DNA from: Magicicada septendecula
Taxonomy: Eukaryota; Arthropoda; Insecta; Hemiptera; Cicadidae
Direction: 5' to 3'
Length of the DNA: 64,000 nucleotides
Assembly: GCA_034769895.1 (NCBI GenBank)
Contig: CM068371.1
Location: 403,975,969-404,039,968 of the forward strand
A program made the position numbers and the translations under genes. Positions 24,419-35,235 of this stretch are shown piece by piece. Within the stretch, counting starts at the first letter, position 1. Each line of letters begins with the position of its first letter. The notes under the pieces are model-generated. The model saw only the letters and a program-made list of their open reading frames with translations, searched no databases and had not been told where the DNA came from.

Positions 24419-25843
24419 TTATCCTCCATCGTCAAAAAGATATCTCACATATTTATAGACTAAATGATTTTTATTTATCTTGAAATAATGATTATTATCT
24501 TCATGAACCATTATTTCTAAATCCATCATACCATTTATTATTTCATACAACCTGTCACGATCAATTAATTTTATCCAGTCTCCGTCAGTAAATTGTCTCA
24601 ATACCCAGTCAATTATTTTATCATCATTTATAACAGTTTTATTCAAATATTCCTCTCTCTCTGTTTCATCATCTCTCTCAATATCTAACACCTGCACCAA
24701 CATTTTATAACCTCTATTAATCTCAAAAATTTTTATTTCTCTCTCTCTTTCATTACAACACCTCTCATAACCATACTGAACTCTCCCATTCCATGCAGAG
24801 GGCAATACCACAAAATCATTTAAATACCATCTGGCCCTACCAGATAAACACAAAAAACTTATTTTACCTTCTGAAGAACTCTCGTCTTCTACAAAAATTA
24901 TCGAGGAACTCTTGTCCTCCATCAACACTTGTGAAGTCTCTGCTTCACATTTAACCCCATAAAATTTTGCCCCCTGTTCAACTTCTACACAACTACTACT
25001 ATACTCCCTTTCTAAATCATAAACACTAACTAACAATCCATGATCAACCTCAACTCTCATTCTACTCTCTTTTTCACTATTGTCTACTGTATCACTTTTT
25101 GATACCCCATTTTCAGCTATACAATCATTATTCTTATTTACCATTATTTCATCATTAGAACTAATTATACCAACATCACCACTTACCTCAAAATTGTACC
25201 CATCATAAATATCTCCACTATTCAACACTATTTCCTCCACTATTTTGTCACTATTATTGATTAACTCATTATCTTTATCACTCACCTGGTTAATTATTTC
25301 TTCACTATTATCAAAGACATTATTACCACTTACCTGTGTTAACTCAACTTCTGTACTCTCTTTTAACTGACCTCTATTCTCCTCCCGCTTCTCGTCTGGT
25401 TTATCAATAGCATTTTTTAGTTTATTAAAACCCTCATCCATTATTTTGTCCCACTCGTTAAAATGTTTATTTATCATATCAGAACCCTTATCCATTTTTG
25501 TTTTTAACTCATTAAGTAGGTTAAATAGGTCATTTACTGTATACTCCTTTTCTTCCACCCCTACAATATCGTTATCATTAGGCCTATTTTCTGTCTTATT
25601 CTCTACCACTGTTATTTCAACTATCTTACCTTTATCATTGGTCATCTCACTATGTTTATTGATTTCTGCAAATATTCCTTCCTCTTGTTCTTCCATTCGT
25701 GTTAATCTATCGTCTAAATTACCCCATTCCTCGTCTGTCATCTCCCCCACAACACCTCGAAATTCATTCTCCCACTCATCCCACGCAAAATCACTATCAT
25801 TACTTTGTATTATAGACATTTTTAAAGTTCGTTTGTATAACAC
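24419..25843 (-). CDS. NA-1 single ORF: coiled-coil protein, 474 aa, function unknown
   Basis: The only long frame of NA-1, just downstream of its 5' LTR. Three parts can be seen. Residues 1-100 are acidic, with WDEWENEF and DDRLTRMEEQ. A helical coiled-coil-like stretch spans about residues 103-165 (DLFNLLNELKTKMDKG onward), followed by a long acidic, N/S-rich region to about 330. A more globular C-terminal part ends KNHLVYKYVRYLFDDGG. NA-2 encodes a diverged homologue with the same DLFN-coiled coil and the same final DDGG. The two are conserved at both ends although both elements are pol-less. There is no CCHC knuckle, protease or RT motif. By position it replaces gag. A Gag-derived or Gag-interacting protein is my inference, not a domain match. 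Met1 and Met9 are both possible starts. Confidence 0.75.
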   Translation of the reverse strand: MLYKRTLKMSIIQSNDSDFAWDEWENEFRGVVGEMTDEEWGNLDDRLTRMEEQEEGIFAEINKHSEMTNDKGKIVEITVVENKTENRPNDNDIVGVEEKEYTVNDLFNLLNELKTKMDKGSDMINKHFNEWDKIMDEGFNKLKNAIDKPDEKREENRGQLKESTEVELTQVSGNNVFDNSEEIINQVSDKDNELINNSDKIVEEIVLNSGDIYDGYNFEVSGDVGIISSNDEIMVNKNNDCIAENGVSKSDTVDNSEKESRMRVEVDHGLLVSVYDLEREYSSSCVEVEQGAKFYGVKCEAETSQVLMEDKSSSIIFVEDESSSEGKISFLCLSGRARWYLNDFVVLPSAWNGRVQYGYERCCNEREREIKIFEINRGYKMLVQVLDIERDDETEREEYLNKTVINDDKIIDWVLRQFTDGDWIKLIDRDRLYEIINGMMDLEIMVHEDNNHYFKINKNHLVYKYVRYLFDDGG

Positions 25844-26047
25844 TTTTATATATGAAACTACTATTTTTCTATACTCAAAACGCCTAATAACTACTGTGAA
25901 TCACACCACAAACATAACCTACGTAAATATGTGCGATACAATTTTTTATACTTTCGTCATTACCACATCCTATTTTCTGTGCATTAAAATAGGTCTATCT
26001 CGTATAAAATTACAATTAAACGAAAATCCTGGCAGCGCGTCGACATT
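25844..26047 (-). other. NA-1 leader between 5' LTR and ORF
   Basis: About 200 bp from the LTR end (ATTGTTACA) to the ORF start. A primer site is expected right at the LTR end. The sequence there, AATGTCGACGCGCTGCCAGG, does not match a tRNA-Lys complement and I cannot assign a tRNA. Confidence 0.5.
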
Positions 26048-27382
26048 TGTAACAATAAAAAGGGAGGCCGAAACATATAAAATACACTACCAGGACTTAC
26101 CTGTACGCAATCACAACACTTACCTGTTATTTAAATTTTACCAGAAGACCAAGGTCGCCACGATTATTTTTTATATAGGTAAAATATCGAAAACCTTTAC
26201 ACTCCACCTTAAATAAAAAGGACAATTTTGCTATCTGACCACACCCAATTAATAATTCAGAAAGATTCCGGAACGTTAGACGAATTTCGCAACACAGAAA
26301 TGAGAACGTGGTAATGACGAAATAACTTAGTCTAACACATGTTCAAAGTAAACTAAATCTCTTTAATGAATTAAGTTAATTTTCATTATTATTGGTACAA
26401 GAGAATTAGTTATAATTAATTATTATAATTACCAGAATTTGAGTGCTACAAAACCAAATTTGAATTACATTTAACTATACTTACATCTAAGGCAGCCCAC
26501 TCTGCTCACGCACGCTTACATACATTTTTTATACATTACCGTTGCGTTATTAAATTTTATATATTCCGTAATTGTTAAACGAGATACCCGTCCACGAACG
26601 CGTTGCCGGCCGAACACGTGCTTAGTCCCGTAACTTCAATGTCCGTATTTATCACTTTGATTCTCCCAAATCACTGTACCGATTTTTTAACTGCGATATG
26701 TCTATTAATTTCTGGGGTCCCGGTCGGTCTTATTGAATATATTACATTTTATAACACCACCGACCGGGCCCTAAACAAAACTGTAAGCGTCTGTATCTGG
26801 AGTAGGCTTCTAGTTGACTGCCTAGCGTCTCTGCCTAAGGTAGACTGCGTTTGGGCGGTAGGAAGCTGCCGTCCACTGCCCGTTGGATTTCGTCGTCGTT
26901 CACGGTGAATTGCTGTGGCGTATTCACTCTATGCATGAAACATAGTGTGTTTTTTGTGAGGTAACCATGGACGATATTTGTCGCTGCTATACTGATGTCA
27001 CTAGCATTGGGCGGGGCTTAACGATATTTCCTGTAGTTGGCTGGTTGAGGTCCCAAATCGTTTGCTCCAGCGCCATTTTTTCCAGCGCCGTCTGAGTTTC
27101 TCGGCGTCACTAACAGCGCCCCGGCTTGAGATGTTAAGTGCGGGCGTCGTCACACTTATGCACATTTCTGAGAATTTGAGGGTGGTACGAATTCCTTGCC
27201 GTGTTACACCATAGACATTGCGCCTTGCCTTTGTTTCAAACTGTTCTACTTGCCACGTTTTCGTTCCAATGGAAATAGCGTTTGCACAATAATTTTCTAA
27301 AATCCCGCAAAAAATGAAATAAATAAAAATGCAAATACCCCATACTGTAAGAAATAAAATGACCCAATTTAGACACGTTACA
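26048..27382 (-). repeat. NA-1 5' LTR
   Basis: 1335 bp, near copy of 19335-20678, with a few substitutions and small indels near the internal edge. Ends TG...CA and followed by target duplication TGGT at 27383-27386. Confidence 0.92.
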
Positions 27383-29229
27383 TGGTTTTGTAGTTCTAGG
27401 GTTCCGACGCTTCCCCGGCATCTTCTTAATCTCCGTGTGTGTGGAACAAATACTGATTATATCTTACCTTCAAGAAATAAAACGCATGGATATGATTTTA
27501 TTAATATTATTGTTTAATCTTTGCAAACTTAATTCAAGTTAATAGAATTTTGCATTCGATATACACGCTAGTAATAATCGATTATGTATCTCAGGGTTTA
27601 ATAGTAAAAAATGAATTAAACATATAACGTGGGAATTCTTTTGGCTGCTACGAAAGGTTCCATAAATTATTAACAAACAATATAGAGTACATTACAAATA
27701 ATTCTAATGCTTATAATCTAATGTAAGAGTAAAAATAAGTACTAAGGTCAACGAAAATGTCTGGCGATATTTAGTTCGCTGTGTGCAATGCATGATGGTC
27801 CTGGAATGACGTCATAATTTTGGCCGCCTCATTGTCAGATAATGCGTGCAGTTGTTCCAATGTATTTTTAATAAATGTGTTCACCTTGTACTCACTGATT
27901 CTTATATAATGTGTTTTTCACCTTATGAAATGTCCACCAATGATTAATTGTGGTGAGAGTTATTGATGTTACTAGTGATTGTTCGTGTTGGATTACTAAT
28001 GTTGTCAGTTATAAAATTGTATTATACGTTACAATTCTGAGTGGTATTTAGCTGTGCATCTTCTTGTTACTCGTTTGATATTTTCTTACTGGTGTTTGTT
28101 CCGAATTGATGATGTGATTTTAGTTAATAATTTCTGTATCTTCTGTTGTGGTTATAATTTTTTCTTCTAAATCGGTTCCTGGGTTTTTAAAATTTTGTTA
28201 CATAATAACTCTGCGAGCACTATTCAACTGTTTTCACTCGTGGTTAACAATCAAGTGCCATTTCTTCTTTCTGTCATCGAACTGACCAAAATTTCTTAAA
28301 TTCTGATTGGCCCCTTATGCACAGTTCAAGTGTTACATGACCAATACCCCTTAATTACTTTAGATTTTACAATTTGCCTTTAATTTATTATTTTATCATT
28401 ATACACTAATGGTTAATACAATGTTTATGTAGTTATTAACTATAAAATTACAAATAATTTGGTACTAAAGATGTCTTGGTTTAGTCCTGTAAAATCTTAG
28501 TATTTAGTGGATTTTCCAGATATCTGATGAAACAATTTATAATGGTTGATGGTAGTTAATTTTGACCCCTTGAGATTACATTATTTTAAATTAATTAGTT
28601 GGTAACATAAAACTCTTATAATATATAACAAAACTCTTAATGATACTACTTAGTTTAACAATTATAATTTATGCACACTGTTTAACAATTGTTTGTGTGA
28701 TAAATCACTCATCACTACTGTCAATGATAATTGAACACTTCTTTGTAAATAATAGTACACTTTTTAACTATAGTTTATGTAACTATTATTATTATGCCAC
28801 TTTTCTGTATTTATCATCCCTTATATCACTGTAAGGGGTTGTGCCCTTTTTCTCACTTTGATTTATAATTAGACCAATTTTATTGATCTATTATTTTACA
28901 TATAGTTAATACAATTTTATATTATGGAATGTTTGTACTCTTTATTGGATTTATTTAGTTTATTCATTGAATGCTAGGGTTTACTACGGTTCTTTATTTT
29001 ATTTTTATTTGTTTACTGCCCTATTCTATTGGGTAATGTCTGGCTATGTTTTGTTAGTATTAGTTACGTCAATGGTTGATGTTGTTGTGTTATATTTGGT
29101 TCCTTCCTGATCTTCAAAATTTGATATTTTCTGTTGATTAGTTATTGAGCATTGTTTTGAGTTCCATCACTGGATAGGGTTTCATAATTACCATTTATAA
29201 TTATTTTTACAGGGTTCTGTTTCGTTACA
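27383..29229 (-). repeat. LTR 3 of the array, outer (5') part
   Basis: Resumes the array LTR after NA-1 and ends at the terminus TGTAACGAAACAG (minus strand) at 29229, where homology to LTRs 1 and 2 stops. It is more diverged than LTR 1 is from LTR 2. It keeps 27 bp between TTTAACAATT repeats (28654-28690) that are missing in the other two. As the outermost 5' LTR it probably kept the original single-copy version. Confidence 0.9.
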
Positions 29230-29934
29230 ACATTTATAATTTTAATATACTAGTACCAATATAAATAATATTATATAATATAAAGAAAAAACAAGACCCT
29301 ACGTTGTGGTCTTGTAAACTTAAAAGTACACTTATTGCTGTTATTTACTCAAGGATATATTGCTGATATAAATATTGTAATTCATATTTACAGTAAAATG
29401 GGTTTACAAATCTCAGCATTATCTTGTTATTTCTGGGATCATAGTTACAGATAATTTTAGCCTAAAAACTAAAGAGGTAGGATGATAAGCAACAGGAGAA
29501 AAGAAAACTTGTAGCCTAAACAATAGTGTTCAGTAATACTAAACACAAACTCATGTAACAGCGTAATGTTGTGTACATTGATGAAACAAGTCTGTCAGAA
29601 TATTATAGAAACCAAAATACGTAAAAAAATATATATATTCTTGTTAAAAGTTTTTAAATATTAGTAATAATATAAACACAACAAAAATTTGAGCATATAT
29701 CAATATTATATATACTCAATACAACTGTAGTACTCAGTTTGAAAAATATATAAGGCTAAATTTATTGCTTCATTTTCCACTATACACCCAGCCCATAACA
29801 CACATTGAACCTAACCTAACACAGTTCAACTGTTACATCAAATATTTCTGTAATTATTAAATCTGTTGTAAATGTTACAGAGTTATCATTCATTTATTTA
29901 AAAATATAGTGTCATATACACATACAGTTAGTTA
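29230..29934. other. AT-rich DNA between array and Helitron
   Basis: No gene seen. A perfect 8-bp hairpin, ACAAGACC/GGTCTTGT with a 9-base loop, lies at 29291-29315. A short CCTAACCTAAC occurs near 29811, too brief to be telomeric repeat. Confidence 0.6.
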
Positions 29935-31027
29935 TCTATATCTATAAAAATGAATGTTTGTTTCTTTCTTTGTCCCGTATGCGTTCCTATACCATTCATC
30001 CGATTGCGATGAAACTTCGGTGAGTTGTTGTGCGCACGCCCGCGAAGGTTTATGAATTTTTTTCAATGGGGCCCTTTGGGGGGTTCTTTGGGTCTTCCAC
30101 ATCTCCTCCTAAACCACTGGATCGATTTCAACCAAACTTGGCACAAATATTTTATGCAACGGGAGAACCAACATAGGGTAGGTGTTTTTTCGATTGGGTC
30201 CTTTGGGGGGTCCTTTGGGGTCTTCCACATCTCCTCCTAAACCACTGGACCGATTTCAACCAAACTTGGCACAAATATTTTACGCAAAGGGAGAACCAAC
30301 ATAGGATAGGTGTTTTTTCAATGGGGTTCTTTTGGGGGTTCTTTGGGGTCTTCCACATCTCCTCCTAAACCACTGGACTGATTTCAACCAAACTTGGCAC
30401 AAATATTTTATGCAACGGGAGAACCAAAATAGGGTAGGTGATTTTTCGATGGGGTCCTTTGGGGTCTTCCACATCTTCTCCTAAACCACTGGACCGATTT
30501 CAACCAAACTTGGCACAAATATTTTACGCAACGGGAGAACCAACATAGGATATGTGTTTTTTCGATATGATACTTCGGGGGGTCCTTTGGGGTCTTCCAC
30601 ATCTCCTCCTAAACCACTGGACCGATTTCAACCAAACTTGGCACAAATATTTTACGCAAAGGGAGAACCAACATAGGATAGGTGTTTTTTCGATGGGGTT
30701 CTTTTGGGGGTTCTTTGGGGTCTTCCACATCTCCTCCTAAACCACTGGACCGATTTCAACCAAACTTGGCACAAATATTTTACGCAACGGGAGAACCAAC
30801 ATAGGACAGGTGTTTTTTTCGATACGATCCTCTGGGGGGTCCTTTGGAGTCTTAAAAAACTAACTTATTAGATCTGGTTACTATGGCAACCCAATGGAAT
30901 AGATTCTGTTCTAAATATATTATCGCATTAAATTGAAGACCACACGAACGAAGTCTTTATATATTATATATATACAAACACTTTCTTTCTTTGAGTGGCA
31001 TTGCAACGCATGCCGGGTACTCGCTAG
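29935..31027 (+). mobile_element. Non-autonomous Helitron with internal tandem repeat
   Basis: Begins TCTATATCTATAAAAATG after an A and ends CTAG before a T, as Helitrons do when inserting into AT. A stem GGCAT/ATGCC (30997-31001 and 31010-31014) sits 9 bp before the terminal CTAG (31024-31027). The inner text (GCGTTCCTATACCATTCATCC and ACGAAGTC) is of the kind common in insect Helitrons. No Rep or helicase coding, hence non-autonomous. The 5' end could instead be 29941, because TCTATA is repeated there. Confidence 0.78.
30045..30855 (+). repeat. 128-bp tandem repeat inside the Helitron
   Basis: Six copies of a unit containing CTCCTCCTAAACCACTGGA and CAACCAAACTTGGCACAAAT. The motif AAACCACTGG ends at 30120, 30248, 30376, 30492, 30620 and 30748, so spacings are 128, 128, 116, 128 and 128. 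The 116-bp unit lacks 12 bp of the GGGGTTCTTTTGG-type segment. Open frames of 60-70 codons on both strands here repeat with the unit and have no coding support. Confidence 0.9.
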
Positions 31028-31409
31028 TATATCATATAGACCAATGTACAGCATACATTTATCTTATAAATTACTAGTTATTTACAATTTCAAAATTGTA
31101 TTCATGAATTATAGTTACACCTCTGTTTCAACTAATTCACACAGACTACTGTATTCCAACCCCTTGTTTAAATAACTGAAAATGTAAACTAACGTTAAAC
31201 TTTAATACAATTACTTTTCCAGAACTCACCACAGTTTAGTTTATTTACTTCGAACACAAAATTTGAGATACTATTAATATTATACAGTATATTTTTACGT
31301 TATTTTAAACCATAATAAATAATTCTAGAAAATAAATTTCCTGCTTAAACAACTGCCATCCATTGTACCTAATATATTGTAATATTTGACGTAATCCTAT
31401 TGGTTAAAA
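31028..31409. other. Short AT-rich stretch, probably internal retroelement remnant
   Basis: Lies between the Helitron end and a PBS-like motif. If the LTR at 31433-33866 is real, this is the start of its internal region. No gag-like frame is visible. Confidence 0.35.
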
Positions 31410-31432
31410 GCCCCACGTTGTTGGCATCATTT
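31410..31432 (-). promoter_or_regulatory. PBS-like motif (tRNA-Lys type)
   Basis: The minus strand reads TGATGCCAACAACGTGGGGC at 31429-31410, right after a TATATTACA LTR end. The last 11 bases, CAACGTGGGGC, equal the tail of the tRNA-Lys(1,2) primer site. The first half is altered. Confidence 0.55.
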
Positions 31433-33866
31433 TGTAATATATCGTACTGTTCGTCGGTACGGTTTATCAGGCGTACATAATTAAACCGTGTTCCGTTCAA
31501 GTATTAATTTGATTTAGTTTATTTATTTTATTTATTATTATGAAGTCGTTGAGTTAAAGTGTTCAAGATTATAATTAATTGTTTAAACTGTTCATCGTTC
31601 GTCGAATGTTGAGTATTGGACAGAGGTTGGTTCTTCTTCACTAGTAGATATGTTTCGGCTGCGTTGGTTCTAACTGGAATCAAGACAATTTAGGATAACG
31701 GTACTTACTTTGAGTGACGTTCTTGTTATCAGGTAGAGTGTATCAGCTCATCTAAAAAACAAGATTAATTCAAAATCATTCGTGGCGCCATTGTATTGCC
31801 TACCTAGTTGCATGTCACCTACCAAGCCTGCAAATGCCTATCTACGTAAAATAATTGGGCCAACTCTAATTATTTTGTTTAAACATAATTTATTTCTTGT
31901 TAAAATCTGTGCATTAATTTCATTGAACCCTTAACATAAGAAAGTCAGATTTCACAATTACCATTCCATTTTCATCAAACTCTTATTAAAATCTCAGGGT
32001 GGTCAAGCTGCGTATGTGGATACAACACTCCACAATGTTTTTGTTTACAATACATTTAATCAACATGGGTCATTTTAGCTTACAAGATACTAAACATTAA
32101 CACAACACAACAATTATTATTGTTCAATAGGAGAGTGGTCACCTCGGATAACTAAAATCTCAATTCATTAATAAAAACTTCAACAGACAGCTTGCGTCAA
32201 CTTCTAGGTTAGACCTGGCGTGTTTGGTATAATGCCAGTTAAGTTAATTAAAAATCTAAATGGTCAATTGACAAAGAAAATTCAAATTTACTAAAGTTAT
32301 AACATCTTCAGCAGATCCAACTATCGCTAGACTACTATATTGGATATCCTTTCTCAGGTATTTTTCCTATTTCTAACAACATATCAATAGGTTATAAAAT
32401 GGTTGTACACTGACTTAGCCTATTCGATTCAGTAAAACATACTGTCCTTGTATAACTAGTTAACACTCATTTCATAACTGGAGTGAATAAATTTCGTTAA
32501 CTCTTATCCCTAGTTTAATTGTTACTTGATTTTACGAGGGTTAATGCCTCTTCAAAGTTCATTATATATTCTTAATCCTATACATTGTCAGGTTATGGTT
32601 CATTTCTTAAGTCTATTATAATAATATTAAACCACTATACTCCCTTTTTATTTATAAGACCACGATTGCTGGGATTGTACACTAGCAATTGTATTCGCAC
32701 TTTCACTATTCTTGATTACTTCATTTATATCAGTTTATTAATGCCTTTTAGACATTTTGAGTCGTATTAACCCTGACTATGACGTTTAAGACATGCACAG
32801 GTTAGGTTAATTTACTTTTCTGGCGTCGAGAAACTCTCGTCTTGTTTCCTGAGTTGATCATACAATAAGAATGACGCTTAGCTCGGCATCCCTTTGTTGG
32901 CCAAGCCTCGCTATAGTTAATTTGATTGGTGGAAAGCTCGATGACACCTCACTGGTGTTTTCCGGCGGCGTTGGTTTTTGATGTTGAGAAAATATTCTCT
33001 TCCATTTACACAATATTTAACATGCGCTTAACTTTCGTATGGTACCTGGGAGTTCTAATTTAATCATCTCAATCGTTTGGAATTGTTCATCAGATCAATT
33101 AGATACCCCTCAAGCCATAATTCTGTTTATGTTTGATAATTTCTTATTTTCACAACTTATGCTTATTACATTTTTTCATTTAAAACTATCTTACTTTACA
33201 TTATTTACAATTTAACTTCACTACTAATTTTATTTATTACTATTCAGTCTCTTTCTGCCTTTTAGTTAGATTATAAATCAGTTATGTGTGATAACAACTC
33301 TAAAATTGAGTATAAACCCTGCTGTACAGATGGCATTATGGTTTAGATTTAGTTGATATAATTCATTGAAGGTATTTTAAGAGTTAGTTACATTTCCCAC
33401 TTATACTTAAGTTCTCCCTTCAACTTCTGGTTATCATTGTCTGACTTAATTGATGCCCTTTTTTGTGTATTTTTATTATTGACATACTTAGTGTTTGGCA
33501 CACCTAGGCCTTAATTTTTATTCTGCTTTAACCTTAGAATACATTGTTTATATTGATTACATTTTAACCACTACTTGGTGTCTTGTCTGTCTTATGAGTT
33601 TACTACTGTTGGTTTATTCTGATACTCTGTATAACTTAATATTTAGTATCAGTCTCTGGGCTCTTTTTAGGCCTATTACCCCCCCCGCAAGTTAGTTTTA
33701 ACAGTTGTCTGTTCATTGCTATTGGATTACTTCTGAATATTGTTACTTGTTTATCTAAATTAATTATTACAACTTCTAGTTGTTACCTTTAGTGGTTTTG
33801 ACACAATTATTCCCTGAATTATACACTTTGGGTTCACCTATAGTTTAGGCACTATATGGTGTTACA
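31433..33866 (-). repeat. Probable long LTR of another gypsy-type element
   Basis: On the minus strand it starts TGTAACACCATATAG after a purine tract and ends ATATATTACA before a PBS-like motif, giving 2434 bp with TG...CA ends. No second copy lies in the window, so the call rests only on terminal signals and on similar length to the other LTRs. No gene inside. A run of eight C at 33681-33688 could be an alternative polypurine tract. Confidence 0.5.
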
Positions 33867-33884
33867 TCTTTTCTCTTAACTCTT
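33867..33884 (-). promoter_or_regulatory. Polypurine tract candidate
   Basis: The minus strand reads AAGAGTTAAGAGAAAAGA directly against TGTAACACC. Confidence 0.5.
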
Positions 33885-34730
33885 AAGGATTTTTATTTTT
33901 AGTGATCATTCTCCTTTACAAAATAGTGATAGTAATTATATTAAGGTGTTACCATCATTTGATTGGTAATAGTATATCACCTTTCTCTGTTAATTCAATA
34001 AAACGTCTTGCATCTGGTCTCAAGATACAAGTATGTCTATTTTCTATTATCTTGTCATATTTTAAACCTAATTAAAATTGTTTTATATTATATAAGTGAC
34101 TGTGAACCTTGCTGGTTCTATTGACAGTAATGTATCACCTCTTTTATACCTTATTGTTAAAGTTTTTGCAAGATTTGTTAGGTAACTTCAGAATGTCTAA
34201 TTTATTGTTTGAATTTATACTAATTACAACATAATTCTACTTCTTCTATATATTAATTTTGTGTTGGTACTACCCTTTTAACATTTAGGTTCATTACCCT
34301 CCATCAGAAATTGGATTACTTATCATTTAGTTATTTAATTCTTTTATTTGAAGTGCCTTATTCACATGTAGTGAGGTTATGGGCCTATCTTGGTTTGACA
34401 ACAATGTGTTTATTTTATTATGATTTCAATGTCTTTTATTTCACATTATTATAGTATTACTAATGTTATTTATCACTTCAGGTTTATTAGTGATAAACCT
34501 TTCTGTCTCTATTACCCATTCTTAAACAGTATTCATTAACATCATTCTATAAGTAATATCCCTACATTTGCTCTAGTTACAAGGCAGGTCTATATGATTC
34601 ATTTTTGTTATTCTTCCAGATATGCAGTTAATTTATACTTTGACTAATTTTACTTCACTCTCCTGACTTTTATTCATTATCTAATTTATTCACTTTATAA
34701 GCTTTCTTTGTCTGCATAGTTATTTATATT
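33885..34730. other. AT-rich non-coding DNA
   Basis: Probably the 3' end of the internal region of the same element. No motif that I can support. Confidence 0.35.
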
Positions 34731-34904
34731 AGGTCATCAGGCTTCATTATTACTCTGTTCTTTACTCTGGGCTTTCTTGTTATGATCCATTCATCTTGTC
34801 TTAATTCTTCTTTTGTTTCATGTAGGGCATATCTTACTCTTCTTTCTGTTTTTGTATCCAGTTGGGCTTTGTAGTATTCTTCTTGACTGACTCCACTCAT
34901 AGTT
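34731..34904 (-). CDS. Small charged ORF, 57 aa, unknown
   Basis: From ATG at 34904 to TAA at 34731, with the frame open some 7 codons further upstream. The product is rich in K, E and R, with EEYYKAQLDTKTERRVRY near the N-terminus and VIMKPDDLI at the end. Codon composition differs from the surrounding AT-rich DNA. I do not recognise it. Its place about 0.85 kb before a polypurine tract would fit the last part of a retroelement polyprotein, but no integrase motif is visible. Confidence 0.3.
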
Positions 34905-35139
34905 TCCTCTCTCTGCCTTTGGTTTTCTCATTTTTTACCTAATCTATTGGGTTAGTTGTCAGTTAATTACGTTTCGTCTAAGTCATGGTCATAATTTCTT
35001 GGATCATCTTCGTCAGTTTGTTAAAGATGTATTCTTTATTCCTTTAAAGTTAATTTCTACTTATCTTTGTGATTAACATTAAAGTTTGCTGTACCATTTC
35101 TTATGATTTGTTATTAAATATCACTATAATATTGACGAC
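34905..35139. other. Spacer before Penelope-like fragment
   Basis: No supported feature. The minus strand holds a short acidic frame (DEDDPRNYDHDLDET, then a stop) near 34970-35020, which may belong to the same retroelement remnant. Confidence 0.3.
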
Positions 35140-35177
35140 TCGGAACACTAAGTTTTTTATAAGTAAAAACGTAAAGT

Positions 35178-35235
35178 TTTACCTTACAGCCTAAACCGGC
35201 TTTCACCTATAGAAGGCTTCATCAGAGGCTGTCGT
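35178..35235 (-). ncRNA. Hammerhead-ribozyme-like motif in the Penelope 3' UTR
   Basis: The minus strand reads CTGATGA, then GCC-loop-GGT as stem II, GAAA, then GCC-loop-GGC as stem III, with GCCT before and AGGT after as a short stem I. This is the hammerhead order. Penelope-like elements are known to carry hammerheads. The nucleotide at the cleavage position appears to be G and there are extra bases between stem III and stem I, so it may be inactive. An alternative 7-bp ACAGCCT/AGGCTGT stem competes. Confidence 0.45.

Larger units (their letters stand above)
19335..27382 (-). mobile_element. NA-1: LTR retrotransposon without pol, inserted in LTR 3
   Basis: An 8048-bp element with LTRs at both ends (TGTAAC...TTACA), target duplication TGGT, and a single 474-codon frame oriented on the minus strand. 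No protease, RT, RNase H or integrase motif was found in either strand, so it must be mobilised by another element. Order on the minus strand: 5' LTR, ORF, noncoding module A, AT-rich stretch, module B, polypurine tract, 3' LTR. Modules A and B and the ORF also occur in NA-2, in the same order. It is absent from LTR 1 and LTR 2, so it arrived after the array formed or at least after those LTRs diverged. Confidence 0.9.
1..29229 (-). mobile_element. Tandem head-to-tail array of a Ty3/gypsy-type LTR retrotransposon (three units)
   Basis: The same arrangement recurs at a period of about 7327 bp: protease, RT, half of RNase H, a solo LTR, the rest of RNase H plus integrase, polypurine tract, long LTR, primer site. 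Single LTRs lie between internal regions, as expected from recombination between LTRs or unequal exchange, not from independent insertions, which would each bring two LTRs. Homology starts at base 1, so the array runs on beyond the left edge. It ends at 29229, where the LTR terminus meets unrelated DNA. The third LTR is interrupted by another element at 19335-27382. Units 2 and 3 share lesions absent from unit 1, for example a TAG in RT, which points to stepwise amplification. Confidence 0.92.

Noticed and set aside
29805-29825. CCTAACCTAAC as insect telomere repeat
   Set aside because: Only about two TTAGG units, so chance is more likely.
30152-30740. Several overlapping 60-70-codon frames beginning MWKTPK on the minus strand
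   Set aside because: They repeat with the 128-bp tandem repeat and include its whole length. No coding sign beyond lack of stops.
30045-30855. Regular repeats that could suggest a CRISPR array
   Set aside because: The units are 128 bp without unique spacers and lie inside a eukaryotic Helitron.
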